This document shows, piece after piece, positions 1 through 7,341 of a stretch of DNA of 16,302 nt. How positions within the stretch are numbered: position 1 is the first letter of the stretch; each line of letters opens with the position of its first letter. Position numbers and translations under genes: made by a program. The stretch lies in contig CAZWRA010000027.1 in assembly GCA_964635995.1 (NCBI GenBank), forward strand, positions 1-16,302, given 5' to 3'. The notes beneath the pieces are model-generated. The model was given only the letters and a program-made list of their open reading frames with translations, ran no database searches and was not told the origin of the DNA. This DNA comes from JAGQLF01 sp964635995 (GTDB lineage: Bacteria > Patescibacteriota > Dojkabacteria > J137).

Positions 1-129
1 ATTTTTGATAAAATTCAGTTGTCCTTATCTGGTAATTATCTATCTTTAGAGGTCATCTTAACCCCCTCTCCTAAATGATAATGTTCTTGATTCTTGACAT
101 CATATGATCCTTGAAAAGTCTACAGGGTA

Positions 130-804
130 ATGATATCTTTAAAGAATATAGTTTTTTACCAGATTAAATCGACAAAGGTGATATCTAGCTATGTTCTACC
201 TAAAGATAGGATACGTTTAATAGTAATTCTAATAATTACATTAACGGTACATGTTCTCCTCTATCAAGGTTTCTCAAGTGCAAAAAGTAAAGAGCAAGTT
301 GAAACAGTTAATGAAAATTATGAAGTATTAGGTTATGATAATTCAGTGGAAAAACCAACAATACTACCTAACGAAAAAATAATGAATAAAAAATCAGTTT
401 TAGAAACTGATAAGTGGAAAATAGTAATTGAACTATTTGCTGATGAAGCTCCTCTGACTGTAAGTAATCATGTAAATCTTGCCGAAGCGGGATTTTATAA
501 CGGGTTAACATTTCATAGACGAGAAGAGGGATTTGTAATCCAAGGAGGTGACCCTATTGGGAATGGAACAGGAGGTCCTGGATATACATTTGAAGATGAA
601 GCAGTACAAAGGCCTTATACTAAGGGGATTGTAGCTATGGCAAATAGAGGTCCGGACACAAATGGTAGTCAGTTTTTTATAATGCTTGCTGATAATCCTC
701 TACCTCCTCTCTATACTATTTTTGGAGTAGTAGTTGAAGGGCTTGACGTTGTTGATCAAATTCAAATTGGAGATAAAATAAATTCTGTAACAATTACAGA
801 TTAG
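130..804 (+). CDS. Membrane-anchored cyclophilin-type peptidyl-prolyl isomerase
   Basis: This encodes a 224-residue protein predicted to catalyse cis-trans isomerisation of prolyl bonds in proteins outside the membrane. Residues about 29-46 form one hydrophobic segment after a basic N-terminus, which fits a signal anchor. A linker to about residue 94 precedes a cyclophilin domain of some 130 residues. The domain shows FHR (Arg130), VIQGGDP (Gln138), ANRGPDTNGSQFFI (about 171-184) and a final IFG loop, which are the family's active-site and core motifs. The domain is on the short side, as in bacterial cyclophilins, and looks complete. The ATG at 130 is chosen because it gives the anchor a basic N-terminus; a later ATG near 381 would remove the anchor. 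An AGGG lies only a few bases before the ATG, so the ribosome site is poor. The 3' end overlaps, antisense, the end of the convergent helicase gene. Confidence 0.93.
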   Translation: MISLKNIVFYQIKSTKVISSYVLPKDRIRLIVILIITLTVHVLLYQGFSSAKSKEQVETVNENYEVLGYDNSVEKPTILPNEKIMNKKSVLETDKWKIVIELFADEAPLTVSNHVNLAEAGFYNGLTFHRREEGFVIQGGDPIGNGTGGPGYTFEDEAVQRPYTKGIVAMANRGPDTNGSQFFIMLADNPLPPLYTIFGVVVEGLDVVDQIQIGDKINSVTITD

Positions 805-1968
805 TCTCTTTTTCCCAACAATAAATAACTCTTCTTCTGCTCTAGTTATACCTGTATAAAGCCATCTTCGCCACATATCATCATCCATATGACTCGATCG
901 CTCTTCAAATAAAACAACTCTTTTTGCCTGACTACCTTGTGCTTTATGCACTGTCATTGCATAACCAAAATCAAATAAATCTGCATTCCCGATTTTCGCT
1001 CTCATATCTGTAAAGTTTAAACTTTCTTTATTTCCAAACTGAGGAGCATAAATTACTCCTTTATAATTCAGACCTTCATCCATAATTATTTTTGCAAAAT
1101 ATGTTTCCTCTTTATCATCTTCAATTGAAACAATACTCCCTAACATCCCATTATAAATTTGTTTTTCATGATTGTTTCTTAAACAAATAACTCTATCGCC
1201 AACAATAGGAGCATTAGAGAATATTTCGTTCATCGATCTGATATGAGAGTTAAGTCGAACTCTCGTTGTATTGAATCCGCATAAAATTAGTGAATTACTT
1301 TTTGAGCTTTCTAAAACATCAAGTATTTTAGAGCTTGCCTCTGGATCATTTCTGCTAAATTTTTCAACACTACTACTCCACTTGTTTACAGGAATTTCTC
1401 CTTCTTTTCTCACAATTTCAGAAATTTTTATAATTGGATTATCTCTAGCTTGTCTATGAATTTCTTCAAGCTTTAGAATAGGCTCCTGCATTAAATTAAA
1501 ATTACCTTTAATAGGAGGAAGTTGACCATGATCACCCACAGCAATTATTGGAATTTTAAAAGAAAGTAAATCCTTCCAAATCTCTGAATCGATCATAGAA
1601 GCTTCATCAACAATAATAAGGTCAGTTTTAAGTTCTCTCTTTCTCTCCCATCCAATAATTTCTTCTTTATTGTTTGTAAGCGGAGAGTAAAGGAGTGAAT
1701 GAATAGTTGAAACAGAATCGTTAGATTCTTTTGTTTTTTGTTCTTCAAGCTTACTTCCAAGAACTCTTGTTGCTTTTCCTGTATAAGAACAAAATGTAAC
1801 ATTTAAATCTTTCTTTATTTCTTTAAGGTTGTTTCTAAAAAAAGAAATTACGGTTGTTTTTCCAGTACTTGCATATCCACCTACAGTAATAAACTGACTA
1901 TTAGGGCTTTTATACCAGTCAGTTAAAACATCTATTAAATATTTCTGTTCGTTTGTTAGAGATATCAT
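700..1968 (-). CDS. RecD/Dda-like SF1 DNA helicase (ATPase)
   Basis: This 422-residue protein is an ATP-driven superfamily 1 helicase of the RecD/Dda type. Motifs in order are Walker A GYASTGKTT (31-39), Walker B DEASM (121-125), motif III GDHGQLPP (145-152), EIHRQARDNPII (about 169-180), TVHKAQGSQ (339-347, motif V region) and YTGITRA (371-377, motif VI). It lacks the long N-terminal domain of full RecD2, so it is a compact Dda-like form. Its ATG overlaps the stop of the upstream alkyltransferase gene as ATGA, which suggests translational coupling in the minus-strand operon. The catalytic core ends at LFIVG (about 385); the last 35 or so residues are encoded antisense to the 3' end of the cyclophilin gene. 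They have no recognisable motif, so the tail may be a recent extension. The helicase assignment is secure; its substrate is not known. Confidence 0.93.
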   Translation of the reverse strand: MISLTNEQKYLIDVLTDWYKSPNSQFITVGGYASTGKTTVISFFRNNLKEIKKDLNVTFCSYTGKATRVLGSKLEEQKTKESNDSVSTIHSLLYSPLTNNKEEIIGWERKRELKTDLIIVDEASMIDSEIWKDLLSFKIPIIAVGDHGQLPPIKGNFNLMQEPILKLEEIHRQARDNPIIKISEIVRKEGEIPVNKWSSSVEKFSRNDPEASSKILDVLESSKSNSLILCGFNTTRVRLNSHIRSMNEIFSNAPIVGDRVICLRNNHEKQIYNGMLGSIVSIEDDKEETYFAKIIMDEGLNYKGVIYAPQFGNKESLNFTDMRAKIGNADLFDFGYAMTVHKAQGSQAKRVVLFEERSSHMDDDMWRRWLYTGITRAEEELFIVGKKRLICNCYRIYFISNLNLINNVKPFNYYSKNSIERR

Positions 1969-2258
1969 GAAAGAAATCCAAAAACCTTTAGATCGATTTT
2001 ATCATTATTAAAAATGATACCTTCTTTTTCTAAAAGCTCTTTTTGTTTTCCAGGTCCTCCAAAAGCAAAACCAGTAGCAATCTTCCCGTCAGATTTGATA
2101 ACTCTATGACAAGGATAAATATCAGGGCTCGGATTATTATGAAGAATTTTTCCAACAAGTCTTGGAGAGTTTAACTCTGTAACTTGAGCTACTTGTTTAT
2201 AGGTAACAACTTTACCTTTAGGAATCTGTTTTATGAATTCAAAAACTTTTTTATTCAT
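1965..2258 (-). CDS. ogt: Methylated-DNA-[protein]-cysteine S-methyltransferase core
   Basis: This 97-residue protein is the DNA-binding and active-site domain of an O6-alkylguanine-DNA alkyltransferase, which removes alkyl groups from DNA by transferring them to its own Cys. Evidence is KGKVVTYKQVA (15-25), SPRLVGKIL with the arginine finger (Arg33), and the catalytic PCHRVI (Cys50). The Cys distinguishes it from ATL proteins, which carry Trp there. It lacks the N-terminal domain of Ogt/Ada, as many short bacterial homologues do. The ATG lies 1 base after the stop of the upstream membrane gene. Its TGA stop overlaps the helicase ATG. This is the only clear TGA terminator in the window, and an in-frame TAA follows two codons later, so on its own it proves little about TGA meaning. 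Confidence 0.9.
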   Translation of the reverse strand: MNKKVFEFIKQIPKGKVVTYKQVAQVTELNSPRLVGKILHNNPSPDIYPCHRVIKSDGKIATGFAFGGPGKQKELLEKEGIIFNNDKIDLKVFGFLS

Positions 2259-2259
2259 T

Positions 2260-2685
2260 CTATTTTAAAAGAGCCTTAACTCCACTTTTTAAATAATTCG
2301 TGTGTTTAATCAAAACATTTCTTGATATTCTAACTTCAATATCATGAACTATTTTGTTCCTGATTTTATGAGCTTCCCAGATGTTGCTGTATTGAGTTTT
2401 AGAAAAATATTTTTTACCGTTTTTTAATCTCAATCCCATAGAATCGCCAGGGACCTTTCTATTTTTTAAACAGTAATCTAAAAGTTTATCTGTTTTAACA
2501 AGTGCTGATTGAGCTGCTTCAACAGTAGGTAAATTATTTATTCTAATAATGTTTGAGAGTTCTTTTTCAACTTTTAATTTCCACTCACTACTCTCTTTAT
2601 TACTAAGATTATTTACGAAAATAATAAGCAGAAGGAATATTACTGCCAGAACAATGAATAATAGTACTTCTGAAGATACAATCAC
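2260..2685 (-). CDS. Single-pass membrane protein with HEPN-like R-x4-H motif
   Basis: I cannot name this 141-residue protein. Residues about 5-26 are a strong hydrophobic helix, so it is likely N-terminally anchored. The rest is basic, probably helical and probably cytoplasmic or peripheral. A segment at about 103-115 reads WEAHKIRNKIVHD; the R109-N-x3-H114 pattern matches the R-x4-6-H motif of HEPN nucleases and nucleotide-binding helical proteins, where the residue after Arg is typically polar. Without a structure this is only a motif match. The start is a GTG at 2685, 12 bases after the stop of the rhodanese-like gene, and the stop lies 1 base before the alkyltransferase ATG, so it is embedded in the operon. 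No other HEPN landmark or partner nucleotidyltransferase is seen. Confidence 0.75.
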   Translation of the reverse strand: MIVSSEVLLFIVLAVIFLLLIIFVNNLSNKESSEWKLKVEKELSNIIRINNLPTVEAAQSALVKTDKLLDYCLKNRKVPGDSMGLRLKNGKKYFSKTQYSNIWEAHKIRNKIVHDIEVRISRNVLIKHTNYLKSGVKALLK

Positions 2686-2697
2686 TTTTTTTATTAA

Positions 2698-3150
2698 CTA
2701 AAGAGAAATCTCAAGAGGATAATTTGAGTCTGTCCAGCTTTCAATGCCTCCCTCTAAAGCTACAACGCTTTTAAATCCAAGCTCATTCATTATTTCTATT
2801 GCTTCAGAGCTTCTATTATCATTTCTTGAATATATAAAGTACGTCCGATCTTTAGGAAATCCATTCATATTTTCACTAAAATTATCCTCAATATTTACAT
2901 TTACAGCATTTTCAATATGTCCGCTGTTGTACTCTTCACTTGATCTAACATCAACTAAAATTACTCCTTTTGAATCTACCTTCTCTTTAAACTCTTCTAT
3001 TGGAATATGTGTAAAACTATTTACTTCAACTCCTAAAACCACTGGATTCTGTGTATCTCTAGATGGATTATATGTAAAAGAAAATAAGGTTACAGTAATT
3101 ACAATTAATGCAATTCCAGTAATTAAAATATTTTTTTCTCTAAGTTCCAT
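2698..3150 (-). CDS. Membrane-anchored rhodanese-like protein lacking the catalytic Cys
   Basis: This 150-residue protein has one N-terminal membrane segment (about 8-26) followed by a rhodanese domain (about 47-148). Family landmarks are VILVDVRSSEEYNSGHIENA (63-82), the active-site loop YFIYSRNDNRSSEA (104-117), and the closing LEGGIESW (132-139). In active rhodaneses the loop holds a Cys that carries the persulfide; here Ser108 takes its place (IYSRNDNRS), and there is no Cys in the protein. It is therefore probably not a sulfurtransferase and may be a binding or scaffold domain on the outer face of the membrane. It is the first gene of the four-gene minus-strand unit and diverges from the sigma factor gene across a 175-base spacer. 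No clear ribosome site precedes the ATG. Confidence 0.88.
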   Translation of the reverse strand: MELREKNILITGIALIVITVTLFSFTYNPSRDTQNPVVLGVEVNSFTHIPIEEFKEKVDSKGVILVDVRSSEEYNSGHIENAVNVNIEDNFSENMNGFPKDRTYFIYSRNDNRSSEAIEIMNELGFKSVVALEGGIESWTDSNYPLEISL

Positions 3151-3275
3151 AAAACATTATTAACAGATATTTCTATTATAAAGCAATTATAAATTTTCTC
3201 TACAAGTTTATTCTGTTTTGGATTATATTATTAGTAAAAGCGATTCATTCTTTTGTGTTTTTCTGTCATAATTTT

Positions 3276-3304
3276 TGTAACCTTTTTTACTTTTGAATGT
3301 ATAG
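3276..3304 (+). promoter_or_regulatory. Candidate ECF-type promoter of the sigma factor gene
   Basis: In the spacer between the divergent rhodanese-like and sigma genes, TGTAACC (3276-3282) is followed by a T-rich stretch, a 16-base gap, and GTATAG (3299-3304). An AAC-containing -35 element at this spacing is typical of promoters read by ECF sigma factors, which often activate their own gene. The start would fall near 3311, some 15 bases before the sigma ATG. The match is by eye, and no second copy was noticed in the other intergenic spaces. Confidence 0.5.
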
Positions 3305-3325
3305 ATATATAAAGAGCTCTTAAGT

Positions 3326-3835
3326 ATGAATGCGAGTAACGTCGACATAACACGCTTATTCAAAGATTTTAATAAGCCTATATACAATTATGTCTTCTTT
3401 AGAGTAAATGGCTCTAAAGAGGAAGCTGAAGATATTGCTAGTGAAGTATTTCTAAGAGCAGCTAAATATCGTGATTCATACAATTCTGACCTAGGTACAG
3501 AAAAGACATGGTTATTTGGAATTACTAGAAATATTCTTAAAGATTATTATTCAGCTAAGAGCAAACAAAATACAATAAGTCTTAATGAAGTTGAAGAAGG
3601 GCTTCTTCAAGATGATAAACAAATTGACATAATCGATAAAAAGATTTTAGTTGAATATGTAATCATTGCAATAAATAAGCTTAAGAAAACTGAAAAAGAT
3701 TTAATTATTTTAAAATTCATAGTTGGATTAAAAATAAAAGAAATTTGTGAATTAGAAGGTAAAGAAGAGAGTGCTATTAAGGTCTCAATACATAGAGCTA
3801 AACAAAAGTTGTTAAATTTACTTAATGAAAGATAA
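3326..3835 (+). CDS. ECF-family RNA polymerase sigma factor
   Basis: This 169-residue protein has the two-domain layout of extracytoplasmic-function sigma factors. Region 2 spans about 13-75, with AEDIASEVFLRAAK (34-47) and WLFGITRNILKDYY (62-75), the core-binding and -10-recognition helices. A linker follows, then region 4 at about 108-166, with LKKTEKDLIILKFIVGLKIKEI and the helix-turn-helix ending in AIKVSIHRAKQKL. It would direct RNA polymerase to a small regulon, probably linked to the envelope. The next gene begins inside its 3' end (11-base overlap), so the two are co-translated, the usual arrangement for a sigma factor and its anti-sigma factor. A likely self-recognised promoter lies just upstream. 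Confidence 0.95.
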   Translation: MNASNVDITRLFKDFNKPIYNYVFFRVNGSKEEAEDIASEVFLRAAKYRDSYNSDLGTEKTWLFGITRNILKDYYSAKSKQNTISLNEVEEGLLQDDKQIDIIDKKILVEYVIIAINKLKKTEKDLIILKFIVGLKIKEICELEGKEESAIKVSIHRAKQKLLNLLNER

Positions 3836-5885
3836 AACGCTGGAAAAACTATTGAATAAAGTTCAAGTTGAGCCATCATCAACATGGACTCAAAAAGTAC
3901 AGCGTCTAATATCTCAGGATTTAGATGCTAGTACGCAAAAAAATCCGAATACTTTATTTCTTAATTCTATTTTCATGAAGAATAAATCTTCAATACTTGC
4001 AGGAGTAATCCTAATAGTAATCGTTATCGCTGTTGGTGTTCTTCTTGTAAACCCTGGAGGTACAGATGGTGATAAAACTTCAAGATTAAATACTGTCGCT
4101 TTAAGCGATTCACAAAAAAGAGAAATTTATAATTCTGTAATCAACAATAACCCACAAGGAGTATTTCAAACTACTTCAAATAATGCTTATGGAGCAGGAG
4201 TAGCTGAGAGTGATGCAACAGCAGAAAATACAGAACCAGCTCCAATAGAAGATGTAGGAAAGATTGCTCCTTCATATTTTGAAAGAGATGCAAATACACT
4301 TTATACATCTAAATCAACTTATGTATCTGGACCTGCAACAGGTAGATGTTCAGTCTTTGGAATGGATATTGATCCATTACTAGAAAATACAAGTTATGAA
4401 TCTTATGAGTATTTTAACGATCAGAATGAATCATTTTATAAGAGCGTTTCTCTAAATTCTGATAGTAATATAATCACTTATAATCTTTCTAAGTACGATG
4501 AAGATTCAAGTGTGAACTTAACATATCTAGGAGGTGAATATGCTGTAAGAGAAAGTTATAAGTATGAGCCTATAACTTATATGGAAGACACACCGGCAGA
4601 TTTAATGGAAGGAGAATCTGCCCCATCATCTGATGGTTTTGCGACTGATCCAGCAGCTGATGAATTTTTAATTGATCAATTCTTCGGAGAAGGAACAGAT
4701 ATTGTAGGAACATATACTGAGAATGGTGTAGATTACTATATTCTTCAAACAGAATACGATACAAATTGTAGTTCTAGAGATGCTTTCAATGTAGAAACTC
4801 CAGATTTCTGGAACGGAGAAAGCTATGAAGAAAGAGGTGCTTTTACAACAACAAATAAGATTGTAGATTGGAGTTATGTGCATCCTGAAACTTTTGAATT
4901 TGTAAAATACGAATCTTACTTAGATTCTGTTGGTCCTAATAATCTTCTTTATTCAACAACAAATACCATTGAATCTAGAAGCCTAACTGCATCAGAAGTA
5001 GAAGAAATATTCACATTTGAATACTCAGTGCCAATTCGAGATATTGAATTTGATGACACTGTTTATACTCAACCTACAAGCGAAGAGCAGGCAAATCAAT
5101 CTATTGAAGGATTAGCTGAGGATAATATTTCAGTTCTTTATTTAGATTCCACAGAACTATTATTAGATTGGGTCTATGTAAATAGCTATGATGCAGGGTA
5201 TGTTAATTCAAACTATAAATACTATTCAGATAGAGGCTTTTATCCAAGTGGGAGATTAGGAGATGTAATGTTTGATCAATACAACTCATTTGTTTCTTTT
5301 GAAGAAGCAAATTATTTAATGTCTTTAGGAGGCTTTAGTTTCTCTGAACCAAACAATTTCACAAAGACCTTATCAGTAGAAGTTTTTGATGGAGAAAATG
5401 ATGATTTAGAAGTTGTTAACTACTTCTTATATGCTCCAGTTGTGAATAAAAGTACTGAAAACATTAACTTAAATGTTAATGGAACACAGATGCCTGCTAC
5501 TGTTTACTATTATGAGACAAAACTTGATTTCCCTGCTGTTTATGAAGAACAACTTTCAAGAGATTCTGCAGTAGGTTATGGTGAAGTTGGATTCCCTGGG
5601 GCTCAAGGAGTTTGTGAAGAAGAAGACTGTATAAGTAAAGGACATCTTGTAATCTTTAGAACACAGAATAGAATTTATTCAATAAATTCGTATGATTACA
5701 ATAATGTTAATAATGCAGGAGAATACAAAGCTGGAATGTATGAGGGATTAACATTCAGGTTACTAAATCCTTCAACAGATCGAGACTTTTTATTCCAAAA
5801 ATTAGTTGAAGCTTATAACAGAGTTCCTGAGTACGAAGTACTTCCAGTTGATCCTGGAATTGGTGAAGTAGAACCTGCTTTATAA
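3825..5885 (+). CDS. Large single-pass membrane protein, candidate anti-sigma factor
   Basis: This 686-residue protein has about 53 N-terminal residues with helical, charged character (KTLEKLLNKVQVEPSSTW and on), one strong membrane helix (about 57-75), and some 600 residues predicted outside. Overlap with the sigma gene and the short cytoplasmic part before one membrane helix are what one expects of a transmembrane anti-sigma factor. I see no ZAS zinc motif (HxxxCxxC). The outer part is acidic, rich in Tyr, Asn, Asp and Ser, and reads as beta-rich. It carries four Cys, as RCSVF, TNCSS and the pair GVCEEEDC, which could form disulfides. I recognise no named domain in it. The size is unusual, since most anti-sigma factors are 150-300 residues. 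The gene is followed by a strong terminator, so sigma and anti-sigma form a closed two-gene unit. The anti-sigma role is inferred from context. Confidence 0.85.
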   Translation: MKDKTLEKLLNKVQVEPSSTWTQKVQRLISQDLDASTQKNPNTLFLNSIFMKNKSSILAGVILIVIVIAVGVLLVNPGGTDGDKTSRLNTVALSDSQKREIYNSVINNNPQGVFQTTSNNAYGAGVAESDATAENTEPAPIEDVGKIAPSYFERDANTLYTSKSTYVSGPATGRCSVFGMDIDPLLENTSYESYEYFNDQNESFYKSVSLNSDSNIITYNLSKYDEDSSVNLTYLGGEYAVRESYKYEPITYMEDTPADLMEGESAPSSDGFATDPAADEFLIDQFFGEGTDIVGTYTENGVDYYILQTEYDTNCSSRDAFNVETPDFWNGESYEERGAFTTTNKIVDWSYVHPETFEFVKYESYLDSVGPNNLLYSTTNTIESRSLTASEVEEIFTFEYSVPIRDIEFDDTVYTQPTSEEQANQSIEGLAEDNISVLYLDSTELLLDWVYVNSYDAGYVNSNYKYYSDRGFYPSGRLGDVMFDQYNSFVSFEEANYLMSLGGFSFSEPNNFTKTLSVEVFDGENDDLEVVNYFLYAPVVNKSTENINLNVNGTQMPATVYYYETKLDFPAVYEEQLSRDSAVGYGEVGFPGAQGVCEEEDCISKGHLVIFRTQNRIYSINSYDYNNVNNAGEYKAGMYEGLTFRLLNPSTDRDFLFQKLVEAYNRVPEYEVLPVDPGIGEVEPAL

Positions 5886-5903
5886 GTAATTTTAGATAAC
5901 TTT

Positions 5904-5930
5904 AAAGAACCCCTCTTAGGGGTTCTTTTT
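5904..5930 (+). terminator. Intrinsic terminator of the sigma/anti-sigma operon
   Basis: AAAGAACCCCT (5904-5914) pairs perfectly with AGGGGTTCTTT (5918-5928) around a CTT loop, giving an 11-bp stem, and runs into a T tract. It lies 19 bases after the stop of the membrane protein gene and is the clearest terminator in the window. Confidence 0.95.
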
Positions 5931-6000
5931 GTATGGAATAAAAAGACTTTTTGTTATAACATTGGCTATTTTAATATTAATATTGTGATCCACTTACTAT

Positions 6001-7092
6001 ATGTTAATTTCTTTAAACCTATATTTTTTCAAAAAAGATCCAGAATTTGTTCATGACAAGATGATTATTCTAGGAAGCTTCCTTGGGAATAATTTTTTTT
6101 ACAAGACTACTTACTCGATTAATTTTCCATTACTCAAATCAAAAACTTGAAACAACTGTTTCAGGAATTAAATTTAGAAATACTGTTGGTTTATCTGCAG
6201 GTTTTGATAAAGATGGAAAACTTATTTCTATTCTGAGAGAAGTATGATTTGGATTTATGCAAATCGGCTCTGTTACAAGTGAAGAATATGAAGGTAATCC
6301 TAAACCTAGGCTTTATAGATTAATAAAATCAAAAGGTTTGGTTGTCTACTACGGTTTGAAGAATGAAGGTAAAGAAAAGATTTTAAAAAGAATAGAAAGT
6401 AAATATATAAATTCTGATTTTCCAATTAGTATTTCTATTGCAAAAACTAATTCTGAAAAAACAAAAGAAGAAATTAATGGAATTAATGACTATTTTGAGA
6501 CATATAAATATTTTAACGAAAATAACTTTGGTGATTTTTTACAATAAATATTTCATGCCCAAATACTTTTGGAGGCGAACCTTTTACTACAAAAGAAAAA
6601 TTAGAAAGGCTTCTTAAAAAATTGAGAGAAGTAAAATCTACAAAACCTATCTTTATTAAAATGCCTCTCGAACTTGAATGGGAGAAATTTAAAGAATTAC
6701 TTCAAGTCGCTATCAAATATAAGATTGATGGAGTTGTTATTGCTAATCTTGTTAAAGATCGAGAAAGTAATAAATATATAAAAGATGAAATACCTGAAAA
6801 TATTAAAGGTGGAATTAGCGGCCTTCCAACAAGAGATTTATGTAATGAAAAAATTTCACTAACTTATAAAGAGTTTGGTGATAAATTTAAAATCATTGGT
6901 GTCGGAGGAATTTTTAATGCTGAAGATGCTTATGAAAAAATTAAATTAGGAGCGTCTTTAGTACAATTAATTACAGGAATGATATTCGAAGGCCCTCAAT
7001 TAATCGGAGAAATAAATCGTGGTCTTGTAAAGTTATTAAGAAAAGATGGCTTTAATAATATTTCTGAAGCAGTAGGAACTGCTCATAAATAG
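6001..7092 (+). pseudogene. pyrD: Broken dihydroorotate dehydrogenase (pyrD)
   Basis: Dihydroorotate dehydrogenase oxidises dihydroorotate to orotate in pyrimidine synthesis. The family is recognisable across three reading phases: KKDPEFVHDKMIILGSFLG near the start, NTVGLSAGFDKDGKL, FGFMQIGSVTSEEYEGNPKP, TINISCPNTFGGEPF, and IGVGGIFNAEDAYEKIKLGA toward the end. Three lesions interrupt it. A T8 run at 6093-6100 shifts the frame by +1; a TGA at 6245-6247 replaces the first Gly of the conserved GFGF; and a T6 run at 6535-6540 shifts the frame back by -1. Residues on each side of every lesion match the family, so nothing large is missing. The N-terminus looks like the membrane-associated class 2 type, yet the catalytic position reads S-C-P-N, as in class 1 enzymes. 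The ATG at 6001 is the likely original start. As written it cannot yield a full enzyme without recoding. Confidence 0.9.
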
Positions 7093-7094
7093 TT

Positions 7095-7316
7095 TTATTG
7101 TTCTAAATCACTATTTACTAGGTTTATAAGTAATCTAGCGTACCTATCTTCGATTCCTAACTCTAAAGATACATGTTCTACAGTTCTCATTTGTAAATCT
7201 AGTCCACTGATAAAGTCAATCTTCCTATGAATTTTTGTTAAGTTCAATGGACCTAATGTATTTTTAATTCCATTTTGACCTCTAATTTTAGTGTATAATT
7301 TCTCAGAATCATTCAA
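7095..7316 (-). CDS. Small hypothetical protein antisense to the murA leader
   Basis: This reading frame of 73 codons starts with TTG at 7316 and ends with TAA 3 bases past the pyrD stop, so it converges on pyrD. I recognise no family. Support is the codon choice, which matches the surrounding genes (TTA, AGA, GGA, ATT), and a protein-like mix including SLELGIEDRYARLLINL near the end, possibly a short helical unit. Against it, the start lies over the putative murA -10 box, there is no ribosome site, and the only ATG is at residue 43. It may be a real small gene, a decayed remnant, or chance. If it is not a gene, the stretch 7093-7341 is simply the pyrD-murA spacer. Confidence 0.35.
   Translation of the reverse strand: MNDSEKLYTKIRGQNGIKNTLGPLNLTKIHRKIDFISGLDLQMRTVEHVSLELGIEDRYARLLINLVNSDLEQ
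7294..7299 (+). promoter_or_regulatory. Putative -10 box upstream of murA
   Basis: A perfect TATAAT lies 43 bases before the murA ATG at 7342. A TTGACC at 7275-7280 is only 13 bases upstream, too close for a standard -35 element, so the -35 is uncertain. The position argues against the GTG at 7291 as the murA start, because that codon would sit in the promoter. Confidence 0.45.
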
Positions 7317-7341
7317 TGATGTATATAAAATACTAAAATCT

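Noticed and set aside
2744..3163. 139-codon + strand frame opposite the rhodanese-like gene
   Set aside because: It is an antisense shadow: composition is Ser/Phe/Ile-rich without motifs, while the minus strand shows clear rhodanese motifs.
6245..6247. Selenocysteine or glycine recoding of TGA in pyrD
   Set aside because: The family has Gly and not Cys or Sec here, the gene also has two frameshifts, and the intact long frames contain no in-frame TGA. Kept only as a question in the findings.
6093..6540. Programmed frameshifting at the T8 and T6 runs of pyrD
   Set aside because: The two shifts go in opposite directions with a stop between them, no stimulatory structure is evident, and the family does not use frameshifting.
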